This document shows, piece after piece, positions 43,201 to 51,219 of a DNA stretch of 64,000 nt; within the stretch, counting starts at the first letter, position 1, and every line of letters starts with the position of its first letter. The DNA lies in assembly GCA_023667095.1 (NCBI GenBank), contig JAMPAT010000019.1:1-64000 (forward strand). Reading direction: 5' to 3'. The notes below the pieces were generated by a model, which did no database searches, was not told the origin of the DNA, and was given only the letters and a program-made list of their open reading frames with translations. Position numbers and translations under genes: made by a program. The stretch is from Bacteroidales bacterium (lineage in GTDB: Bacteria > Bacteroidota > Bacteroidia > Bacteroidales > UBA932).

Positions 43201-44409
43201 ATGATACCTGAAATAAAGATTGAAGACTACAATTACTGTCTTCCGGACGAAAAGATTGCAAAATATCCACTGCAGCAGAGGGATGCCTCAAAACTTCTCC
43301 GCTACATGGACGGAAAGATAAGTGAGCATACATTCAAGGATATGCCAGAACTCCTTCCAGAAGGTGCCCTATTGATCTACAATGATACCAGGGTTGTACC
43401 GGCAAGGCTGCATTTCCAGAGGCCGACCGGTGCGCATATCGAGATATTCTGCCTTGAGCCTGAGCTTCCCAATGAATACAACCTTATATTCTCCACTGTT
43501 TCAAGCTGCCGCTGGAAATGCATTGTCGGCAATGTCAAACGCTGGAAATCGGATGTCCTGAACCTGTATAATCCTGGAAATGATGCAGATGTTGCAGCCA
43601 TGGGGCTGCATGCAACACTTGTGGAACGTGACGGTGAGACTTCCATTGTGCAGTTTGACTGGAAAGACGGCTCTCCTTTCTCCAGGGTACTGGAAGTGTG
43701 CGGGAATATCCCTATTCCACCATATCTTGACAGGGATACGGAAGATGTTGACAAAGAACGCTATCAGACACTGTATGCGCGATATAGGGGTTCTGTGGCG
43801 GCCCCGACAGCCGGGCTGCACTTTACACAGGAGGTACTTGACGCTATCAGGGCAAAGGGAATAGATGAAGACAGTGTATGTCTCCATGTCGGTGCCGGTA
43901 CATTCCTGCCTGTAAAAAGTTCAAATGTCGCTGAGCATACCATGCACAGGGAGCCTTTCGTTGTAACCAGGGAATTGATTGTCAAGCTTCTTGAGGGCAA
44001 GACTGTGGTAGCTGTGGGAACCACTTCCGTAAGGACACTTGAGTCACTGTACTATGTGGGTATCAAATGCATTGAGGACGGACGCCCGTCAGATGTAGAC
44101 CAGTGGATGCCATACACAAGGGATTACAAATGTACATTACATGAATCTCTCTCTGCTATACTTGAATACATGGATGTAAATGGGTTTGGCAGTATTTCTG
44201 TAGGTACACGGATCATAATCGTCCCGGGCTTTAAATTTAGAATTGTAAATATGCTGATTACAAATTTTCATCAGCCGCAAAGTACTCTTCTTCTGCTGAT
44301 TTCGGCATTTGTCAACGGGGATTGGCAGAAAATCTACAGGCATGCACTTGACAACGGTTTCCGGTTCCTCAGCTATGGGGACAGTTCTCTGCTATACCGG
44401 GCAGAATAA
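43201..44409 (+). CDS. queA: S-adenosylmethionine:tRNA ribosyltransferase-isomerase
   Basis: A 402-residue QueA. Motifs are YCLPDEKIAKYPLQQRDASKLL at the start, LLIYNDTRVVPARL, the conserved AAPTAGLHFTQEVLD, LHVGAGTFLPVKSSNVAEHTMHREPF and NFHQPQSTLLLLISAFV. It moves the ribosyl part of SAM onto 7-aminomethyl-7-deazaguanine in tRNA to form epoxyqueuosine. The protein is about 50 residues longer than the E. coli enzyme, as is usual in Bacteroidota. Confidence 0.96.
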   Translation: MIPEIKIEDYNYCLPDEKIAKYPLQQRDASKLLRYMDGKISEHTFKDMPELLPEGALLIYNDTRVVPARLHFQRPTGAHIEIFCLEPELPNEYNLIFSTVSSCRWKCIVGNVKRWKSDVLNLYNPGNDADVAAMGLHATLVERDGETSIVQFDWKDGSPFSRVLEVCGNIPIPPYLDRDTEDVDKERYQTLYARYRGSVAAPTAGLHFTQEVLDAIRAKGIDEDSVCLHVGAGTFLPVKSSNVAEHTMHREPFVVTRELIVKLLEGKTVVAVGTTSVRTLESLYYVGIKCIEDGRPSDVDQWMPYTRDYKCTLHESLSAILEYMDVNGFGSISVGTRIIIVPGFKFRIVNMLITNFHQPQSTLLLLISAFVNGDWQKIYRHALDNGFRFLSYGDSSLLYRAE

Positions 44410-44418
44410 AGTGCAAAG

Positions 44419-44449
44419 TTTGATATATTCCAAGTTTCTCTTAACTTTG
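44419..44449 (+). promoter_or_regulatory. Promoter of the acyltransferase gene (TTTG - 19 nt - TAACTTTG)
   Basis: TTTG at 44419-44422 and TAACTTTG at 44442-44449, 19 nt apart, fit both consensus elements. The leader is about 55 nt. Confidence 0.7.
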
Positions 44450-44511
44450 TCCCTGGTTTTTATTTAAATGGCCAGCCAAGCTAAGGCAAGGCTGCCTTTA
44501 CAGACATTATT

Positions 44512-45666
44512 ATGGTTGATTTATCTAAATTTGAAAGCATTACTCCATACAATGATGAGGAGGCTGTAGAAGCACTTGGAAAAGTTGCTGAAAATCCCGT
44601 AGTCACAGCAGTGTCACAGTATTTCTTCCCGGACAAGGAGCCTGGCTTCCTGAAGCAGCTTCTCAAGAGTGTACGAAGCATTGACGAGTTCCAGGTTCTT
44701 GTGATGTCCAAGGTTGTGGAATGGGTTCTGGACAACACAGCGCATAATTTCTCATATAAAGGCGTGGAGAACCTCCCTGTTGACCGCAAATTCCTTGCAT
44801 TGTCAAACCACAGGGACATTATACTTGACCCGGCAATCACTCAGCTCGTGCTTTACAGGAACAATGTGCCCATGACCGAGATTGCAGTAGGAGACAATCT
44901 GCTTACAAACCCGTTCATCGAGTACCTTATCCGTTCAAACAGGATGATCAAGGTTGTCCGCGGCATTTCCGCAAGGGAGCTTTATCTGTCTTCGCAGATG
45001 CTTTCCGAGTACATCAGGCTCTGCATAACTTCCGGAAAAAGCTCAATATGGCTTGCACAGCGCCAGGGACGTACAAAGAACGGGAGTGACATCACAGAGC
45101 AGGGACTGCTCAAGATGCTTGACATGAGCGGCCAGGGCGATTTCCTCCAGAATTTCATGGAGCTGAACATCATACCGATGAGCATTTCATACGAATATGA
45201 GCCGTGCGATATCCTGAAGGCACGGGAACTCCTGATTTCACGCACACAGAAATATGTCAAGGCGGATGGAGAGGACCTGAACAGCATCCTTACCGGCATC
45301 AAGCAGCAGAAAGGAAATATCCATCTGACCATAGGAAAGCCTCTTACTGAGCAGGAGATTGCTGATGCGTCACTGTGCGACAAGAATGACCGTTACCAGC
45401 TTATTCGCCATGCTGTGGATATCCGTGTCATAAAGGATTACAAGCTCTGGAATACGAACTATATTGCCTATGATATCCTTGACGGCAATGGTAAATATGC
45501 ATCGCATTATGCACCTGAGGAAGTTGAGAGCTTCAAGGCATATATGGAGAAGCAGATGGCGACTGTGGAGCCTGAGCTGAACCGTGATGAGCTTCGCGAC
45601 ATTTTCCTTCGCATCTATGCAAACCCTATCTGCTCCAAGGAAGAGCTTGGAGACTGCGAAATCTGA
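44512..45666 (+). CDS. 1-acyl-sn-glycerol-3-phosphate acyltransferase-like (PlsC-type) protein
   Basis: A 384-residue protein with the acyltransferase signature NHRDIILDP (the NHxxxxD catalytic motif) and a later WLAQRQGRTKNGSD resembling block III (EGTRS-like). Helical N- and C-terminal extensions make it longer than PlsC and it lacks the usual N-terminal membrane helix. It probably transfers acyl chains to a glycerol-phosphate-type acceptor at the inner membrane; whether to glycerophospholipid or another lipid is open, given the sulfonolipid-type enzyme elsewhere in the window. Confidence 0.87.
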   Translation: MVDLSKFESITPYNDEEAVEALGKVAENPVVTAVSQYFFPDKEPGFLKQLLKSVRSIDEFQVLVMSKVVEWVLDNTAHNFSYKGVENLPVDRKFLALSNHRDIILDPAITQLVLYRNNVPMTEIAVGDNLLTNPFIEYLIRSNRMIKVVRGISARELYLSSQMLSEYIRLCITSGKSSIWLAQRQGRTKNGSDITEQGLLKMLDMSGQGDFLQNFMELNIIPMSISYEYEPCDILKARELLISRTQKYVKADGEDLNSILTGIKQQKGNIHLTIGKPLTEQEIADASLCDKNDRYQLIRHAVDIRVIKDYKLWNTNYIAYDILDGNGKYASHYAPEEVESFKAYMEKQMATVEPELNRDELRDIFLRIYANPICSKEELGDCEI

Positions 45667-45717
45667 TCTACAGGGCAGTTCAGGCTGCTGAAATTGCATC
45701 TGCAGGTTACGTTCAGT

Positions 45718-45753
45718 GTGCCAGGTTGGTCAATAAGTGCTCCAACCTGGCAC
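45718..45753. terminator. Perfect 12-bp hairpin after the acyltransferase gene
   Basis: GTGCCAGGTTGG at 45718-45729 pairs with CCAACCTGGCAC at 45742-45753, 12-nt loop. It lies about 50 nt past the stop. No T run follows. Confidence 0.7.
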
Positions 45754-45904
45754 GCTTGTATCCAATATATGCATCAGGAAGTACATTGTCTTGAGTACTG
45801 CATCCTGGAGAGAATCCGGCAAGTGGACGGAATACAGCTTCCATAAAAAACGATTGAGAACAAAAGGTTCACTCTTTTATATAGTGAATTATAGAATTAA
45901 TTTA

Positions 45905-45912
45905 TATATTTG
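45905..45912 (+). promoter_or_regulatory. -7 promoter element (TATATTTG) for the 6S-like RNA
   Basis: TATATTTG sits in an AT-rich stretch just before the structured RNA. No clear -33 element. Confidence 0.5.
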
Positions 45913-45917
45913 CGGAA

Positions 45918-46090
45918 ATATTTGATAGCGCACGCTATTGTTTTGGGTAAAAGAAAACGACCAATTTAATTTTAGCCCCAAGGAACAATAAGTTGTACGC
46001 TCACGTCTCACGTGGGCATACTTATTTGGGGCAATGGTGCTTGGTCGTACCTCTTTTACCAATAAGCAAGCCCACGTTTCGTATATGGGT
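45918..46090 (+). ncRNA. ssrS: Probable 6S RNA (SsrS)
   Basis: A long irregular hairpin with a central bubble, the shape of 6S RNA. GGTAAAAGA at 45946-45954 pairs with TCTTTTACC at 46052-46060. After a small internal loop, CGACCAA at 45958-45964 pairs with TTGGTCG at 46041-46047. A 10-by-8-nt bubble (45965-45974 and 46033-46040) follows, then GCCCCAA at 45975-45981 with TTGGGGC at 46026-46032. The top holds further short pairs (TAAGT/ACTTA, CACGT/ACGTG). 6S RNA mimics an open promoter and traps RNA polymerase. The ends are approximate; the family call rests on shape and a few GGTGC-TTGGTC-like bases. Confidence 0.65.
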
Positions 46091-46166
46091 CCTAGGCCAA
46101 TGAGCTATCCGATATCAGTTTAGAAAAGCGGACCATGTACATTAATCATTTTAAATTTTATAGGTT

Positions 46167-46805
46167 ATGAAAAAAATCTTTCTATTCGGCATTGTCATGT
46201 CGATGGTCATGTGTGTTGCCAATATCCAGGCAGACGCACAGAACAAGGCTCTCCAGAAAGCCATGAAAAAGGAGTATAAGGTGAAGATGAAGGAGTACGG
46301 GAAGGAAGGATGGAAAGTATTCGGCACTTCACACACCCTTGATGTAGCCTTGCTGGCACACTATGACAAGCTTGCCCAGGAAGGTGTTACAGAGGTGATG
46401 GGAACTGCGATGTCATCAAACAAGAATATCGGCAAGGACAAGATCCTGATGAGTGCATGTGTAACATATGCGCAGAAGACCGGAAGCAGCATAAAGGGCC
46501 GTATCATCGAGGATATGGGTTCCATTGTCTCAACTGAGGAACTTGCCGAATTCGAACATTTCTATGAGGCATATGAGAACAGCGTCCAGGCTGAAATAAA
46601 GGGAGAGCTCAGGAATTCATATTCTGTCTACAGGCCGGTCAAGATACAGGGAAAGGATGCATTCGAGTTCCAGACATACTACATTGTCGATGAAAACGAG
46701 GCTTCAAGGGCAAGGATACGTGCGTTCCAGAATGCTGCAAGGGAATCCGCTGTCGCTCAGAAATACGCGGAGCAGATTTCAGAATTCATCAACGAGGCAT
46801 TTTAG
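46167..46805 (+). CDS. Secreted protein of unknown function (212 aa)
   Basis: A signal peptide (MKKIFLFGIVMSMVMCVANI, cleavage near ADAQN) is followed by a charged helical mature part (LQKAMKKEYKVKMKEYGKEGWKVFG). No family is known to me by sequence, but the C-terminal part (DENEASRARIRAFQNAARESAVAQKYAEQIS) resembles LPP20-type repeats of the neighbouring gene. It is the first gene of a four-gene envelope operon, 7 nt before the next start. Periplasmic or outer membrane-associated. Confidence 0.8.
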   Translation: MKKIFLFGIVMSMVMCVANIQADAQNKALQKAMKKEYKVKMKEYGKEGWKVFGTSHTLDVALLAHYDKLAQEGVTEVMGTAMSSNKNIGKDKILMSACVTYAQKTGSSIKGRIIEDMGSIVSTEELAEFEHFYEAYENSVQAEIKGELRNSYSVYRPVKIQGKDAFEFQTYYIVDENEASRARIRAFQNAARESAVAQKYAEQISEFINEAF

Positions 46806-46812
46806 TCAGCTG

Positions 46813-47889
46813 ATGGAAAGACTATTATCCTATCTATTGTTTCTCGCTGTCCCATTGACAGCATTGGCCCAAGCTCCTCCTGTCTGGTATGACTCTGCCA
46901 TGAGGGAGATGAAATATCCTCGCGAAGCATTCTTTACAGGATTTGCCATTGGAGAAAAGAGTACTGATGAGACTTATGATACAGCTGTCAAACGAATTAC
47001 AGAAGAAGCCAAGGTAGAGGCTGCATCAAGTATCCGGATGACGGTCAGCAAGGTTATGAGCAGCACAGCAAGCAGTTTGCTGACAAGCGGAAGCCAGGGA
47101 TTCTCAGAAGTTGCGACAGAGGAATTTCACTCAACAACAATGATGCATACCGGAATAAAGGATATTCCTGGACTTGTCTCAGAGGTCTGGACAGACAGCA
47201 AGAAAGGCACGATTGCAGCATTTGCATATGTCAGCAGGAAAGAGCTGGCGCGCAAGGTGGACCGTAGGCTGACTGTAAATATGGCTAAGGCAGAGTTATC
47301 TGTCGAGGAAATCCTCAGGCTGAAAGAAGCCAGCAGGCTGAATGATGCCTTGTCGGAGATTGACAGGGCATTGATACTTTTCCAGGATATAGATGAAGAT
47401 CAGAAACTTCTGATTTCTGTAGATGAGCTATATTCAGATGAGGATTTGCAGGTGACGAAGGCAAATGAACTGAAAAGTACAATACTCTCTGTCAGGGATG
47501 ACCTCAGAGCGGGAGTTGCAGTCTACCTGGATTGTTCGTCAGAATTGTTTGGCATTGGATATCCCGGATTTGAGAAGGAATTGAAGTCTGCCTTGTCCAA
47601 ACTGCAATGCCATCTTGTGGATTCAGCACAGGATGCTGAGCGTGTAATTTGCGTAAATGCCTGCTGTGAAGAGCATAACATGGCCGAATACTCGGGATTC
47701 AAAAATTATTTCAGCTATGTCAATGTAGACTTGCGTATGGATAATCCGGCAAAAGGGGTATGTCTCTACGAAGGACGCCTTTCACAGAAAGGAGGCCATA
47801 CAAGAGGCTATGAAGACGCAGCACGCAGCGGCTATCGTGATATCATCGGGAAAGTAGTGCAGATAATAGAAGAGAACCTTAACTTATAA
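46813..47889 (+). CDS. LPP20-like exported protein
   Basis: The start at ATG 46813 (MERLLSYLLFLAV) gives 358 residues with a signal peptide ending ALAQ; a longer reading from 46657 lies inside the previous gene in another frame. The N-terminal half (PPVWYDSAMREMKYPREAFFTGFAIG, AVKRITEEAKVEAASSIRM) fits the LPP20 domain (W..., then A-rich helix). LPP20 relatives such as FlgP belong to outer membrane complexes. The C-terminal half (AGVAVYLDCSSELFG, FEKELKSALSKLQCHLVD) may be a second alpha/beta domain. It is tightly linked to two CsgG-like genes. Confidence 0.72.
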   Translation: MERLLSYLLFLAVPLTALAQAPPVWYDSAMREMKYPREAFFTGFAIGEKSTDETYDTAVKRITEEAKVEAASSIRMTVSKVMSSTASSLLTSGSQGFSEVATEEFHSTTMMHTGIKDIPGLVSEVWTDSKKGTIAAFAYVSRKELARKVDRRLTVNMAKAELSVEEILRLKEASRLNDALSEIDRALILFQDIDEDQKLLISVDELYSDEDLQVTKANELKSTILSVRDDLRAGVAVYLDCSSELFGIGYPGFEKELKSALSKLQCHLVDSAQDAERVICVNACCEEHNMAEYSGFKNYFSYVNVDLRMDNPAKGVCLYEGRLSQKGGHTRGYEDAARSGYRDIIGKVVQIIEENLNL

Positions 47890-47908
47890 CGGAAACTTTA
47901 ATCAGATT

Positions 47909-48904
47909 ATGAAACTAAAATTAGCTATAGCTTGTCTCCTTGCTTCTGTGGCAATGTCAGGACAGGTCAAGAAAGTTGCAATCCTCGAGACTGTAGACAA
48001 GAAAGGAGACCTTGACTATGCAGTCAAGCTTATGCTCCGCAGCAACCTTGCCAAGGCAATTACAAATACGGCCGGATATGAGGCGTACGACAGGACAGAT
48101 GTTGATGCTATCATGGGAGAGCAGGATTTCCAGCGCACCGGAATGGTCAGCGATGACCAGATACGCAGGCTCGGGGAAATGACAGGAGCAGACTATATTC
48201 TTGTGGCAGAAGCAGTACTGGCCGGAGAAAGCAATATGTTCATCACTGCAAAGATACTGGATGTCGAGTCTGCAAGGACAGAGATGACTGACAATGCCCT
48301 TATGGGAGTTTCTCCTTCCGAGATCCAGAAAGGATGCGAGATGCTGGCCAATACATTGCTGAAGAAACGTCCTGGAAATGCAGCTCCTTCTCAGAAGACT
48401 TCGTCAGTCAATGCATCTGTACCTGTGACAAGGCAGCCTGCTACGCCTGCACCAAAGCTAGTCAAGGAGGTAAAGCAGAAAGCACCAAAGGCATTTTCTG
48501 ACAGGAAGATGCTCCTTGGAGTTAATCTTGGAGGAGGCTTTGACTACATGTGCGACTATGTAATTTCTGCCGGAGTGGACTTTGCATATCCTCTGAGTGA
48601 TAAATTCGGCCTTGGAGCATATGCTTCAGTCAACGCGGAATACGACATTATGGGAATGGCAGTCGGAGTACTTTCTACTGTAGGCAAGGAAAAAGGATTT
48701 ACAGGAGGTCTGGGAGCAAGTTTTGGTGCCTCTATAATGTGTAATATAAGAGGAGGCTACCGTTTCAAGAATGGCCTGTACCTGATGGGAGGCTTTTCTG
48801 CAGGAACATTCGATGACTACGAGACCTATACCAATTTCGCAGTAACAGCCCATATCGGATATAATTTCGGAAAATTCATAAAGCTGCGTGCAAAGAAGAA
48901 ATAA
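47909..48904 (+). CDS. CsgG-like protein with C-terminal beta-barrel-like domain
   Basis: A 331-residue exported protein. After a signal peptide (ending AMSGQV), residues of about 20-155 form a CsgG-like domain (VKKVAILETVDKKGDLDYAV, YEAYDRTDVDAIMGEQDF, TGADYILVAEAV). A proline/threonine linker leads to a C-terminal part with alternating aromatic strands (KMLLGVNLGGGFDYMCDYV, GFTGGLGASFGASIM, final FGKFIKL), as in a small outer membrane barrel. CsgG proteins form secretion pores for curli; here no curli subunits are seen. The CsgG-like part is 321 nt nearly identical to the next gene. Confidence 0.8.
   Translation: MKLKLAIACLLASVAMSGQVKKVAILETVDKKGDLDYAVKLMLRSNLAKAITNTAGYEAYDRTDVDAIMGEQDFQRTGMVSDDQIRRLGEMTGADYILVAEAVLAGESNMFITAKILDVESARTEMTDNALMGVSPSEIQKGCEMLANTLLKKRPGNAAPSQKTSSVNASVPVTRQPATPAPKLVKEVKQKAPKAFSDRKMLLGVNLGGGFDYMCDYVISAGVDFAYPLSDKFGLGAYASVNAEYDIMGMAVGVLSTVGKEKGFTGGLGASFGASIMCNIRGGYRFKNGLYLMGGFSAGTFDDYETYTNFAVTAHIGYNFGKFIKLRAKKK
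47963..48283 (+). repeat. Duplicated 321-nt CsgG-like segment, copy 1
   Basis: It is nearly identical to 48970-49290, with only scattered differences. The signal peptide codons and everything after about 48290 are unrelated in the two genes, which indicates domain duplication or gene conversion. Confidence 0.85.
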
Positions 48905-48915
48905 AGAATAGAATC

Positions 48916-50088
48916 ATGAAATCTAAACTATTGATAATTGGTCTGTTGCTGTCTGCCAGCCTGTTTGGGCAGGTCAAGAAGGTTGCAATCCTCGAGACTG
49001 TAGACAAGAAGGGAGACCTTGACTATGCAGTCAAGCTTATGCTCCGCAGCAACCTTGCCAAAGCCATTACGAATACGGCCGGATATGAGGCATACGACAG
49101 GACAGATGTTGATGCAATCATGGGAGAGCAGGATTTCCAGCGCACCGGAATGGTCAGCGATGACCAGATCAAGAGGCTCGGTGAAATGACAGGAGCAGAC
49201 TATATTCTTGTGGCAGAAGCTGTTGTTGCTGGTGAGAGCAATATGTTCATTACTGCAAAAATCCTCAATGTCGAGTCTGCAAGGACAGAGAAGACCGACA
49301 ATGCACTGATGGGGCTCTCTCCTGTAGACATACAGAGAGGCTGCGAGGAACTGGCAGGGAATCTCTTTGGCGTGAAGATTACATCAAGTGTAAAGACTTC
49401 AAATTCAATGAAAACAAGGGTAGAGTCAACAAGCAATCCGGATGACCGCAGCACAGAAGAGACATCTGGTTCAAAAGCAGGTAATTTCTTCAACAGGGTA
49501 TTCTCTTCAGGCAATTCATCAGAAAACAGCCTGCCTCCGGCAGCTACCTCCGTACGTACAGACGGGACTGTCGGCTCACTTATCTATTTTGATGACGGAA
49601 CAGCCGGAATCGTATTCTATCTGAATCCGTATGGTGAAGGAGGCCTTGCTGTCTCTCTTGATGAAACAGTTCTTGAATGGGACAATTCAAAGAAGAAACT
49701 TGACATAAGCGGACTTTTGAACGAGAAGGACAAATGCAGCCTTATGTGCAATCCAGGAATGGGCAGCTTGAACACAGACCGTATCCTTGCCCAGGTATCA
49801 GGTGCCGCTCCTGCGGCTGCATGGTGCCGTGGACACGGCAATGGCTGGTATCTTCCAAGTGCCGGAGAGTTCCTGCAGCTTGTAATGGCAAACAAGTATA
49901 AAGGAAAGAACGGGCCAATAAACAGTGCAATTGTAGTGGCAGGCGGTGAGCCTTTCCAGCAAAGGTACTATTGGGTAAGCAATGAGAAAGATAAAAAGGA
50001 AGCATATAATTTCCCGGTATCCGGCAAAAGTGCGGATACAGAGAAGAAAGGTTCAGCAGAAGGTGTCCGTGCAATCAGAATGTTCTGA
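48916..50088 (+). CDS. CsgG-like protein with C-terminal FISUMP-like domain
   Basis: A 390-residue exported protein whose CsgG-like part (about residues 18-128) is almost the same as that of the preceding gene. After it comes a long Ser/Thr-rich linker and a different C-terminus. YFDDGTAGIVFYLNPYGEGGLAVSLDE, WCRGHGNGWYLPSAGEFLQL and a final GVRAIRMF match a FISUMP/DUF1566-type surface module. Thus one N-terminal domain is combined with two different tails. It is the last gene of this operon; a strong terminator follows. Confidence 0.82.
   Translation: MKSKLLIIGLLLSASLFGQVKKVAILETVDKKGDLDYAVKLMLRSNLAKAITNTAGYEAYDRTDVDAIMGEQDFQRTGMVSDDQIKRLGEMTGADYILVAEAVVAGESNMFITAKILNVESARTEKTDNALMGLSPVDIQRGCEELAGNLFGVKITSSVKTSNSMKTRVESTSNPDDRSTEETSGSKAGNFFNRVFSSGNSSENSLPPAATSVRTDGTVGSLIYFDDGTAGIVFYLNPYGEGGLAVSLDETVLEWDNSKKKLDISGLLNEKDKCSLMCNPGMGSLNTDRILAQVSGAAPAAAWCRGHGNGWYLPSAGEFLQLVMANKYKGKNGPINSAIVVAGGEPFQQRYYWVSNEKDKKEAYNFPVSGKSADTEKKGSAEGVRAIRMF
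48970..49290 (+). repeat. Duplicated 321-nt CsgG-like segment, copy 2
   Basis: Partner of the segment at 47963-48283, same length and frame. Confidence 0.85.
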
Positions 50089-50114
50089 TATCCTTTAGCG
50101 TACCTGTAAGTATT

Positions 50115-50154
50115 AAAACTGCCTGGCTACTTCAATAGATAGCCAGGCAGTTTT
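50115..50154. terminator. Bidirectional terminator between the CsgG-like operon and mscS
   Basis: AAAACTGCCTGGCTA at 50115-50129 pairs perfectly with TAGCCAGGCAGTTTT at 50140-50154 (15 bp, 10-nt loop), flanked by A and T runs, between convergent genes. Confidence 0.93.
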
Positions 50155-50175
50155 ATTTTTGTGGAATCATTACGA

Positions 50176-51102
50176 TCAGCTGTTCTGGTTGATATGCACA
50201 TCCAGCTGCGGGAACGGGAACTGGATTCCGTTCTTTGGCAATTCATTGTATATCCTGTCATTGATAGCCCAGAATACTGGCCAATAGTCACCTGTAAGCA
50301 CCCACCCTCTCATAATGAACTCTATGCTGCTGTCCTTCAGCGCGTGAAGCTCTATGAGTACATCTGCCGGAGCTCCCTTGGACTTGTCCAGGATTCTTGC
50401 ATCAGATTCTGCAATTCCCTTCAGGACAGTCCGGGTAACTTCCGATGATGAACCGTACTCAACATCTACAAGCCATTCCAGGCGGCGCATCGGCTTCTGT
50501 GAATAGTTGTCAATGGTGCCGTTTGACAGTGCACCGTTAGGGATGACAATGGTCCTGTTGTCCGTTGTCGTCAGTTTTGTACTGACGATATTCACTTCAG
50601 AGACAGTACCTGAGAAGCCCTGTGCAACAATAAAGTCCCCGGCCTTGAACGGCTTGAAGACAAGCAGCATTATTCCTCCGGCAAAATTCTGGACAGTTCC
50701 GCTGAGTGCCATACCGATTGCCATACCTCCGGCTGCCAGGATTGCTGCCAGTGAAGTAGTATTTATGCCCAGTGTCCCTACAGTGGTGAGGATCAAAAGT
50801 ATTGTCAGTGATATGCTGACAAGGCTTTTGGTAAACGAAGCTATGGCAAGGTCAGTATTGCGCCTGATGAACATGTTGTTCAGGAGCTTCTTTATCCATT
50901 TGATGAACCATGCACCGACAAAATAGATCAGCAGGGCGGCAAGGACCTTCAGGCCAAAGCCCAGGAGCTTCTCACCAAAGTTCACGAGAAGTTCACTTGT
51001 CGGCGTAGTCTGTATTATTTCAGCAACTTCCTCCACCTTGCCTTTGAAATCAATTGAATCAAGTTGCGTAACGACCGGAACTGACTGCAGAAAATTCAGC
51101 AT
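50176..51102 (-). CDS. mscS: Small-conductance mechanosensitive channel (MscS family)
   Basis: A 308-residue protein. Three membrane segments at about 50-70, 90-112 and 118-140 precede the pore-lining region (LAAILAAGGMAIGMALSGTVQNFAGGIMLLVFKPFKAGDFI), which matches the MscS TM3 and its hinge. The beta domain (VSEVNIVSTKLTTTDNRTIVIPNGALSNGTIDNYS) and the alpha/beta end follow. It opens on membrane tension to release solutes in osmotic downshock. The N-terminal extension is short. Confidence 0.95.
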   Translation of the reverse strand: MLNFLQSVPVVTQLDSIDFKGKVEEVAEIIQTTPTSELLVNFGEKLLGFGLKVLAALLIYFVGAWFIKWIKKLLNNMFIRRNTDLAIASFTKSLVSISLTILLILTTVGTLGINTTSLAAILAAGGMAIGMALSGTVQNFAGGIMLLVFKPFKAGDFIVAQGFSGTVSEVNIVSTKLTTTDNRTIVIPNGALSNGTIDNYSQKPMRRLEWLVDVEYGSSSEVTRTVLKGIAESDARILDKSKGAPADVLIELHALKDSSIEFIMRGWVLTGDYWPVFWAINDRIYNELPKNGIQFPFPQLDVHINQNS

Positions 51103-51138
51103 AATTTGTATTCTATAGTTAATGTATAATTTAAAATG

Positions 51139-51204
51139 TGCCTAAGCATGGCATAGGCAGAAAGCCCGGCAACGCAAATCCTGTGCTGAATCTGCATGCC
51201 GGGC
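51139..51204 (-). terminator. Terminator hairpins after the cysteate synthase gene
   Basis: TGCCGGGC and GCCCGGCA at 51197-51204 and 51164-51171 form an 8-bp perfect stem past the stop at 51220 (minus strand). A second stem, TGCCTA/TAGGCA, lies at 51139-51159. Either could end the long minus-strand operon. Confidence 0.6.
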
Positions 51205-51219
51205 AATTCTGTGTCGTAT

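Noticed and set aside
45737..45925. A 62-codon frame ending at the 6S-like promoter
   Set aside because: It starts inside a perfect terminator hairpin, has no protein-like features and overlaps the promoter.
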